Assembly (NCBI GenBank): GCA_950022295.1
Contig: OX465600.1
Coordinates: 295,537,782 to 295,601,781 of the forward strand
From: Bromus sterilis
Lineage: Eukaryota; Streptophyta; Magnoliopsida; Poales; Poaceae
Length of the DNA: 64,000 bases
Reading direction: 5' to 3'
Each line of letters starts with the position of its first letter. Position 1 is the first letter of the stretch. The position numbers and the translations under genes are program-made. The notes beneath the pieces were generated by a model. The model ran no database searches. It was not told where the DNA came from and saw nothing but the letters and a program-made list of their open reading frames with translations. This document shows, piece after piece, positions 56,355-64,000 of this stretch.

Positions 56355-57265
56355 TTTTTTTAACAACACGAGACATATATTAGATAAGCACATAACATTT
56401 TACATATGGATCCAACACATAAAGAAAATTACAACCAAGTCCAAACATATTGTAGATAAGACCCCAGAAATAGAAACAAAAGTGCAATCGGGTCCTTGTC
56501 ACCGTCTTCAATTCTGGTCCAATCCAACCACCACCGGGGACAAAACCATTTGGCATGGAGGAACGGCTACAACACCACCGACGAGCTGCCGGAGGTAGAT
56601 AGATGAAACACCAGTTTGAAGCATCAATACTGCCTCCCTTCTGGCTCTTCGGCCGGGAGGAAAAGAAGGAGCCGGTCTTCATTACCGGATCTCCGATTGG
56701 TCGCCCTTCGACCATAAGATGAAGCGGCAGGACGTTGATTCCCACTGAGGGTTTGGATCTGAGCCAAAACTCCCTCAAAGATGCCGCAGAAATAAGGCTC
56801 CAAGGACTATAAGATTTGGATCCCCTCCCTCCCTTATCTTCATGTCCACCTCCATGGCAGCTCAAGAAAATGAAGGGAAGAAAGGATTGAAGCGACAGAT
56901 CTGGGGTACCTGCGAGCTTATTTAGGGGAGATACAGCAGTGAAGAAATCTTCCTCCTCTAGCTCCGACCACCGGAGCACATTTGGAAGAAGCCTCGCCAC
57001 CACACGCCGCTGGCTGCAGCTCGCCTGCAGCATCCGCTTTCCTCCCGACGGCATATAGCCAGACACAAAAACAAATCTACATCTACCTAGCACTGCAGGA
57101 ACCCGGGATCTACACCTAATCCATCTCCAGGAGGCAGCGCCGCTGGATAGGAGAAGGGCCCGAGCCAGGCCTGCACAGCCGGCGACTCTCAAGGAAAAGG
57201 GAGAGGAAGAGAGGAGAGAGCTGGAGGGGAGCAGCGGTGGATGTTTAGTTTTAGGAGAGCTTTTA
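56355..57265 (-). mobile_element. Non-LTR retroposon inserted in the Helitron, about 911 bp
   Basis: A 12-bp duplication TTATAGACTTGT flanks it (56343-56354 and 57266-57277). Poly(T) at the left shows minus orientation, and the other end is GC-rich. A minus frame of 270 codons (57192-56383) covers most of it (MRVAGCAGLARALLLSSGAA...), with no recognised domain; I do not call it a gene. Confidence 0.85.
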
Positions 57266-57478
57266 TTATAGACTTGTAGTTTGTAGTACTTACGAAACTA
57301 TAATTGGCAATTGTTTGGATGGAACTGGAAGGCGCACGCATACGAAACTGCAACATACGAAACTGCAAATTACTTATCTTGTGTCTTCTTTGGTCCCTTG
57401 TATAATTTAATAACATGGCGGTGAGCCTGTTGATTTACAGTTTTCAATCTTATATCCAGGTTCTGGATTAATTTGCAG

Positions 57479-57546
57479 GCTTCCGGCATCTGCTTGCTCG
57501 CCATTGATGAAGCGCATTGCATATCGGAATGGGGTCATGATTTCAG
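57479..57546 (+). pseudogene. Captured RecQ helicase exon fragment
   Basis: After an acceptor (TTAATTTGCAG) the exon encodes ASGICLLAIDEAHCISEWGH then DFR: the DEAH-box (motif II) signature of RecQ-family DNA helicases, here AIDEAHCISEWGHDFR. Only this exon was recognised; no donor GT follows and the rest of the helicase is absent. The flanking 57280-57470 may be its intron. Confidence 0.85.
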
Positions 57547-58228
57547 ATCATTTGTTCTTCTATTATGTGAAAATTATTTCTCCAGAAAAAAACTGATGAT
57601 TTACTTTCATTTAAATTGTTGATATGTCGTATGCATGTAGTTTGAAAGTTCTATGTGTACTGATGACAAATGTAAAACTATGAGTTCATATCACCCATCA
57701 ATTCTCACTTGGTTTCTCTCACTATTAAATTCTGCAATCAAATTTGTTGACCAGTTCTCTTTTTACTGGTTGTAAACTTGTAATTCTCTCTGTTGTCTGC
57801 ATATGATGGATTTATAACCCTTTAGTTCATGGTATAGGAGCAGGAAAGCAAACACCCATCTTTGTGATATTCTTATATATGCATAATAGGAATAGTATAT
57901 GTACATGATCTCACAATTGTGTAAATGGGTCATTGTGTAGATGGTTAGTAGTTCATATTTTTGTTTGATGTTTCAGTTAATTATCCGCTCTTAAGTATTT
58001 GTTGCCAGTAAATTGGGAGCATCAAATTACAAGAATTTTGTAATTCATTTAGCTATCGGTGTGTGTTAATATCTCAATCATTGTTAGTTGTTCAGCTCTG
58101 AATAAAATTAGAGCAACGAGTATAATTGATTGAGCATATGAACTTAAAAGGTAATATTTGTATGTAGTAACTGTGATGGATGGAATTGTTTGCTTTCTTG
58201 CATCGTTCACCCCTATTGTTATCAGATA

Positions 58229-58365
58229 TATGTGTGTCACTTCTAGACACGCAACAGTTTCTCCAGATTATGTGAAGCGATCTGGTTTGAGTTTTGCTGC
58301 TCCGAATTTCATACCTTCATCAATTGGGAAATCAAAAATTGGCAAAGGTTTATCTATATCCATTT
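58229..58365 (+). pseudogene. Unidentified captured exon-like frame
   Basis: Open + frame with SRHATVSPDYVKRSGLSFAA then PNFIPSSIGKSKIGKG. It looks protein-like compared with the AT-rich surroundings, but no family was recognised. Confidence 0.3.
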
Positions 58366-58440
58366 AAGTTATTTACGATAGTACCTGATGGGGGAACATA
58401 AACTAAGAAGGGGCAGCATGGAGGATAGCAGTGCGCGGGG

Positions 58441-58735
58441 GCCAATGCAGAATCAGGCTCCGGCGCGTTGAGACACCATGTGGGGAACTATGGACCATGG
58501 AGTTCAGAGAATGGTCTAATAAATAGTGGTTATGGATCTTCTCTGCTGGAGGAATTCATGACCAATAAGACCCGATCTTTTGAGCTGGTAGATATTGCGG
58601 GTCATGTGATTGAGTTCATGTATTATTTCCTGGATGTCAACAGATTATAATTGTTGTATTTATGTGGGATGCTAACATTGTTTTCTTTCTGCAGCTCGGA
58701 TCAGTACATGACTCACTTTATACAGCCGAAATTTG
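58441..58735 (+). pseudogene. Captured Pumilio (PUM-HD) gene fragment, two exons
   Basis: Exon 58441-58619 encodes GYGSSLLEEFMTNKTRSFEL and VDIAGHVIEF, the start of the Pumilio RNA-binding repeat domain. A GT-AG intron (58620-58694) follows, then SDQYMTHFIQPKFETT, matching the SADQYGSRFIQQKLET repeat with Arg and Gln positions altered. Similarity fades after about 58735. Pumilio proteins bind 3' UTRs to repress mRNAs; this piece has about one repeat and cannot do so. Confidence 0.8.
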
Positions 58736-58941
58736 AAACAACTCCGCTGAGGAGAGCAAGCCCGCGCGGGTGCACCGGGCGATGGCCGCGATGGAATATG
58801 AACATAGACATTGTAATGCCCAACCTTGTATGAATAAAAGTAAGCTGCTGATTTTTGAATAAAATTGACTTGTTTGCAAATTCTTCTATGGGCAGAAGAA
58901 GTATATAATTGACCTTTTGCATTGGCTGCATGTCGATGTAG

Positions 58942-59040
58942 GTCACCGATCAAAGGAGGGTGATGTCAAACGTTGTGGAGGTGCTGCACTTGGCTGGTGA
59001 CAAGCAGAGTCTGCTACCTAAGGAGTTCATCCACCTTTCT
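58942..59040 (+). pseudogene. Captured exon, possibly CCR4-NOT subunit 11 (tentative)
   Basis: Has an AG before and GT after (59041). Encodes QRRVMSNVVEVLHLAGDKQS then LLPKEFIHLS, which resembles the LPPEFIHLYIS part of CNOT11-type proteins. The match is short, so the family is a guess. Confidence 0.35.
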
Positions 59041-59114
59041 GTACATTGTTGGTTTTTAGAAGAACCTAGACTGGTTTGATTTGGTTCTGTTTGATTTGAT
59101 TGTATATATTTCAG

Positions 59115-60034
59115 GCTTGCAAAGAAGTATATATAGGGATACATCGACACACCATCACATTCCATATAGGTAAATATCATTATCCCATTTTTTTATCTAC
59201 TTGAATAGATTTGGATGCATTCATCAGTATTGTCAAAGTTGTCGGATTACCGAAGTTCTTCTATGTTACCACACTGGGTGATATGATTATTTTACATTCA
59301 TGGCACAAGCATGTTGTGTTCATGCCTAAGCTTTGCACTAATATACTTCAAATCAGTGGACAACACATAATCTGTGACGAAACATATGACTTTTTTCTAT
59401 TTAATCACAGAGAGAACAAGAGCTTGACAGGAACATCAAGATATGAGAGCGTAAAAACTCATCTTGGAATTGGTAAGTTTGCTTGACTGTTGGCTGTGTA
59501 CTCCTTTATTCTGTGACTGTACCTAGATTGAAGGAATGCAGTGTCATTTGTTCTTTGTAAACTTCCCTTATCTTTCATGCATTTGTATATTTAGATACAG
59601 TAATTTGATTTTCTATTTCTTCGTAGAACAAAGTAGAAGAGATGACATGGAATCACTTGGATATGGGCTGATGTACATCTTAAGAGGAAGGTTGTTGAAA
59701 GTAACCAAACATAATTTTTGGGCATCTCTACCTATTATCTGCAATAACAAGTATTGTTATTGTTGTCAGTCTTCCATTGGCAGGGTCGGAATCTAGGAAC
59801 AAGAAACAAAAGTATGAGAAAATTAGCGAAAGGAAAATTGCTACTTCAACTGAGGCACCAATGAACGATTGAGACAGTATCTTCTGAATTCTATTCTCTT
59901 ACCTGCAGGTCCTCTGTCGTGCATATCCTACTTAATTTGCATCTTATTTCCATTACTGCCGCCCACTGCTCCCAGAAGATACGCCAGACTATCAGTATCT
60001 CAAGAGATTGTTTGAAGAGCTTTTTATTCGAGAG
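59115..60034 (+). pseudogene. Captured casein kinase I gene fragment, five exons
   Basis: Exons in order: 59115-59169 (LAKKY then, after a frameshift, RDTSTHHHIPY: the activation segment after DFG), 59411-59473 (RENKSLTGTSRYESVKTHLG), 59627-59690 (EQSRRDDMESLGYGLMYILR), about 59790-59862 (NKKQKYEKISERKIATSTEA), 59909-60034 (VLCRAYPT, stop, FASYFHYCRPL, PDYQYLKRLFEELFIREG). Introns kept, with GT-AG borders at most exons, so capture was at DNA level. TAA at 59933-59935 replaces the expected Glu, and the N-lobe with the ATP site is missing. Kinase-dead remnant. Confidence 0.88.
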
Positions 60035-60550
60035 GGTGGGTTTATTTTGCATGTTGTGAATTTATAATCATTCATTCATTTGTTTAGAGATTAATGATCA
60101 ATTAATCTTCTCACACCTAAAATCTGTAAAATTGCTCTCCCTTTTAGACTCTCGACATAGCAATGTTTTCTACTTGCAGGGTTCCAATTTGATTATATTT
60201 TTTATTGAACGATTCTAAAGTATTCAACAGTCACAGATGACCGGTGCTCCATCACGTGCCATGGTTAGTATTTGTATTATATGGAAGTATGGATTCTTTA
60301 AATGAGATGGTATTGCCCTTGAAAATAGACTTTTGAAATATGCATGTGGTGCAATCAGTAATAGCAGGAAGTTCGGAATCAAGCATTACCCATCGCTTTT
60401 GGAAGCAGGAAGTAATAGTAAATAATATGTATATTTGGGAACCGTTTAAATGGTAATTATATAAGTGTATGTAAAATACAGCTGGATGTAATCGACCGGC
60501 AGATGTATGTATCATAACATATATACTATGATATTTTCATGCTACTTTGC

Positions 60551-61070
60551 TCTAATTATTTCTGGATACATTTGGAAGTGTGGCATGATTAGTGCACATA
60601 TGCCACTGCCATAAATGCAATTTCCCATCTATTTCTTATTTTGGTCACCTTAAATCACATGAATGAGATCAAAGTAAACTAAGAACCTATTCCAATTACT
60701 GTTGCCCAAATCATTTATCATAGTTTAGACCAGATACTCATCTTGCTTTTCAGTTTGCTGGAATGATCTATCTATTCATGGTACGGTTGTTTGTAAACTT
60801 GCCTTACCTTTCATCCATTGTACGGTTGTTTCCTCTAAATTTTTTTGGGTACATTTGGAAGTATGGTACCATCAGTGCGCGTATGCTACTGCACAAATTC
60901 AATTTCCCATCTATTTCTTATTTTGTCACCTTAAATCGCATGAATGTGATCAAAGTAAAGTAAGAGAATGAATCCCTATTCCATTTACTATTGCCCAGAT
61001 TATTTATCATAGTTTAGACCGGATACTCATCTTGCTTTTCAGTTTCCTGGAATGGTCTATATATCCATGG
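60551..61070 (+). repeat. 283-bp tandem duplication inside the Helitron
   Basis: TACATTTGGAAGTRTGG at 60567 and 60850, followed by CAATTTCCCATCTATTTCTT and TTATCATAGTTTAGACC in both. Confidence 0.85.
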
Positions 61071-62001
61071 TACCCGACCCATATGTTGCGGGTGTAGGTA
61101 TATGTGCTAAAAGCCTAAAAGTATGGCTACTAATCCAGTGCAATCAATGACCTCAATATTGCCAGCCTCACCTTGACGCACACCATAAAGGCCATGGAGC
61201 CCTTCTTCTCTGTTCTACTCATGATTCGTCAAGCCAAATGAAATTTACAAAAATAGAGAGGATGCCATTAAGCAACTTGTCAAGTTCTTATAGTCAGTCA
61301 AATTATGTCTTTTGTTTCTATCTCAGCTTGGTTTTATGCCAGTTTATTTGTGTATATTTACAAGAAAAATGGGTTCAGGTTCCTACATATGTTTAGTTTC
61401 TAAAGAATATTATAGTCATATAATTTCTTTGGCAGTTCCTATTAATATCCCATTTTATTATTTCACTGACCGGTTATCATCGATCCTATTACAGGGATGT
61501 GGAACAAACAAGGAATTACTACATATATAAAGTGTTGCCATGTTTGCCAATCATTTAAGGTTATTAATATTTGGAATGGATTGTAATGATAAAGTCACTT
61601 TATACTAATACTCACATGTAACATTGTACATATTTCACATGAAATCTTTATGCTAACTATATATTTCTCGTACGTGATGGTTATGAGAAAGTTTTACTAT
61701 ATTTGCTCAAGTACCATGTGAATGAAGCTAAGACAACAGTCTTGACAATGGACTGGAATATTTTAAGTGCATCAATTAGTTCGCTTGTAACAAGTAATTA
61801 TTTAGACCATTACTCTATGTATACATCATTGAATTATAGTGTTTTGCTGAAATACATTACAAATGTTTTCGCAAAAAAAAGAAATACATTACAAGTGAAG
61901 TGGAATTCAATTATTTTTAGCTATTCATCGTTTCTATTTTTTGTACATGCAAAATTTGACATGCATTATGTTTATTTATCCCTAGGACAAAAAAAGTAAA
62001 G
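61071..62001 (+). other. Helitron 3' interior
   Basis: AT-rich, no recognised coding piece. Confidence 0.5.
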
Positions 62002-62031
62002 GCCCGTTGCAAAGCACGGGCACTCTACTAG

Positions 62032-63120
62032 TAAATTGTAAATGTGCACGGAACGAACCATGTTATAAATGACGGCATGTATCGTGGAGCTAGAATAGTG
62101 CCACATCAAAGAAAGAACGCAAGATGAATAAAGACTAGCATTTTGTACCATGTTTCGTACAATTTTTTCTCCTCTAATACAAACAAACATGCATATCATA
62201 CATGTTCATTACTCTAACGTCTTGTGGTTCCACTAGCTAACTAAGAAAGGGTGCTGATATTTTTGATGGATCAGAAGGCAGGTCATACATAATAAACCAA
62301 GCCCACCGTCCTCTAGATGGGCATTCTCGATTCTTGCAATTACATATGGATTCAACAAAGCTTCAAGTCAGAATAGAGAGGAATCCGAGCAAAAGTGAAC
62401 TAGACCTGAACCAAAATTTGTAAAATGTAGGTGATGTTGCGTTTCATCAGGATGATGGTGATGGTGCTACGACACCAGAGATGAGAGGGGACAGATCTTG
62501 GTCGCACAATGAAAATATATTCAGCATGCCTTCGATGTCACAACAATTAAGCCATGGACTGAAGCTTGAGAACACCTTGCGATTCCATGCGTACAGGCAG
62601 ACTCAGATTCCCTGGGTGTTATAAATTTTGCATGGGAAAACACAATGGTGAGATGTGTTTTCATACGGCTACTGCAAGGTAAGGTCAAATGTAAACATTG
62701 TTATCGTATTGCTAATACCACAGCTCGTTATCTAACTAAATTTATTTAATAAAGTTTATGATATTTGGGTTGACATGTGGGTTGATGAACCTGTGTTGTA
62801 CTTGTGAATGATGTAATTCTGGTTAGAGTTATTAAAGATAGCAATGAAGGCTTTCCCTCACATAAATAAGTGGCGCTTTCTTGGGTTCCTTGGTTGTCGC
62901 CTCCTAGCCCGCTTATGCCAGCTAGAGCCGTGACTCGAAGACACTATCACTTCTTCGGTAGGTAAACTGCCATGGAAGATCAGAGAAGTAGGGGTGATAC
63001 TGGAGAGTGCTGGGAACATGCATGCGACATATGTAGGCTAATACATGGCATCTGTACCAGCTTTCATGTATTTTAGAGGTTAAAAGTTGAACCGATACAT
63101 GTACTGTTGAAAATTTAGAC
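62032..63120 (+). repeat. Diverged tandem duplication, copy B (right part)
   Basis: 62032-62225 matches 54007-54200 and 62860-63120 matches 54280-54520 (GTGGCGCTTTCTTGGGTTC, GCTTTCATGTATTTTAGAGG). About 600 bases between them (62230-62855) are extra in copy B and unidentified. Confidence 0.7.
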
Positions 63121-63333
63121 AATTTCTCGTATATGTTAATCCAGAAATACAACATGTAATACGTACTAATCATGATAGCAGTGAAAACCCTAGCAAGAAA
63201 TATATGATCGAAGCTATGCATGCAACCGAGATTGTAGAAAATAGACATCACATCTAAATCGATTGCTATAGACAATAATCCAAGTACTAATTCTATCAGA
63301 GAGGATAGTGTAACATACCGAGCGGATGTTGAC

Positions 63334-63591
63334 ATGTCTTCCTCGAAGAGACCGTCAGTGTCGGGGAAGAAGTCGTCGTTCGCAAAGAAGTCGTCGTCGC
63401 TCGCAGCAACGGTGAAGGTCCAGCAGTCGCGCAGATGCGCTCCCCAAAAACCTTATCGCCCTTCTCCCGTACCGGATCGCAAGAAGCGGAGTTCCGGAGG
63501 CCTGCTGTCTCCCTTCTCGGTGTACGCCGAGAAGAGAGATGGGAAAGCGGTAGGCGGCGCAAAGCTTAGAACACAAAGGCGGTCACTTTGA
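63334..63591 (+). CDS. Hypothetical basic 85-residue frame
   Basis: Ser/Lys/Arg-rich frame starting MSSSKRPSVSGKKSSFAKKS, followed by LLSPFSVYAEKRDGKA. GC-rich against AT-rich surroundings and open, but so is the opposite strand (63562-63299). No domain recognised; most likely a transposon or captured remnant. Confidence 0.2.
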   Translation: MSSSKRPSVSGKKSSFAKKSSSLAATVKVQQSRRCAPQKPYRPSPVPDRKKRSSGGLLSPFSVYAEKRDGKAVGGAKLRTQRRSL

Positions 63592-64000
63592 AAGAGACTT
63601 AGTGCTACTTTCTATAGCACGGGATGTGCATCTCTTATAGGCTCCAGGAGATGGAAGTGAAACCGTCTCAATAATGTCATCAATGGGGAGATGAATGCAT
63701 TAGGTTTCATCTTTACACTAATGTGAGAACTCCCCATCTCATGGAGCAACCGTAGCATGTAAGAAAGAAAGCAATGCGTGAATTAAAGGATTGAAACCAC
63801 AATACTAATGGAGCAATGAAACCAAAACTTAATGTCATTAATGGGTGATGAATGAGACATTCACAGCCATTCGGTTTTGTTTTCCACTAGCACATAATAT
63901 TTCAACTCCTACTTTTAATTCACGAACGTTGCCACATGAGCCTATGGGATTTTCCTAGGAATTATTGGATATAACAAATGGCCTATAGCCTAATAATTCC
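63592..64000. other. Intergenic, MITE-like sequence and a terminal palindrome
   Basis: 63958-63972 (GGAATTATTGGATAT) pairs imperfectly with 63985-64000 (ATAGCCTAATAATTCC) at the window edge. The AATGTCATCAATGGGGAGATGAA and TTAATGTCATTAATGG words suggest a decayed MITE. No gene. Confidence 0.35.

Larger units (their letters stand above)
55740..62031 (+). mobile_element. Gene-capturing Helitron, 6292 bp
   Basis: Starts TCTCTACTCCTAAAGGGGCA (5' TC end) after an A, and ends with hairpin GCCCGT-TGCAAAGC-ACGGGC (62002-62021), ACTCTACTAG and then T. Both borders are proven by the uninserted copy A: GTGGCACA|TAAATTGTAAATG (54006/54007) against GTGACACA-Helitron-TAAATTGTAAATG. No Rep/helicase gene, so it is non-autonomous. 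It carries pieces of several host genes with introns, all on the + strand, plus a retroposon inserted later. Confidence 0.92.

Overview
The window looks like nuclear DNA of a Triticeae grass (wheat, barley, goatgrass or a close relative). The grounds are grass-type Stowaway MITEs with CTCCCTCCGT ends and TA target duplications, CACTA transposons with ACCGGT subterminal repeats, Helitron ends of the hairpin-CTAG|T type, L1-type LINEs, and low gene density. No bacterial features (operons, ribosome binding sites, CRISPR) are present.

Layout. 1-0.7 kb: last exon of a germin-like protein gene. 1.9 kb: a Helitron 3' terminus. 2.3-12.1 kb: a 9.8-kb CACTA transposon with an exact GAA target duplication. 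It holds a truncated TNP2-type transposase, a 140-bp minisatellite, a 770-bp purine tract and a seven-exon TNP1/Ulp1-peptidase gene killed by two nonsense codons. 13.6-15.6 kb: a 5'-truncated Copia element with a TRIM/SMART-like miniature LTR element inside its reverse transcriptase. 15.9-18.4 kb: a 2.4-kb non-autonomous CACTA (TGT target duplication) with a 338-bp tandem array and a 5S-rRNA-like segment. 18.4-19.2 kb: nested Stowaways and a Mutator-type MITE.

19.5-41.7 kb is the functional core: six intronless CC-type (ROXY-class) glutaredoxin genes, all on the + strand, each 103 codons and all intact. Three keep the CCMC active site and three have CGMC. The upstream regions fall into the same two classes: CCMC genes share a promoter block with an ACGT-core motif, and CGMC genes share a shorter block lacking it. 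Between them lie a third CACTA fragment, a Helitron end, MITEs, a 2.3-2.5-kb tandem segmental duplication (28.6-33.8 kb), a 1.06-kb tandem duplication and a decayed LINE.

41.9-53 kb: a retroposon fragment, Stowaway and other MITEs, AT-rich repeats and a 5'-truncated L1-type LINE on the minus strand (47.4-51.3 kb) with several frameshifts. 53.4-63.1 kb: a diverged tandem duplication; its second copy is interrupted by a 6.3-kb Helitron (55740-62031) carrying exon-intron fragments of a RecQ helicase, a Pumilio protein, casein kinase I and probably one more gene. The first copy preserves the empty insertion site, so both Helitron ends are fixed to the base.

The only clearly functional protein genes are the six glutaredoxins and the germin-like exon. 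The rest is transposons, their broken genes and decayed repeats. Gene products were identified by recognising protein motifs; no database search was run.
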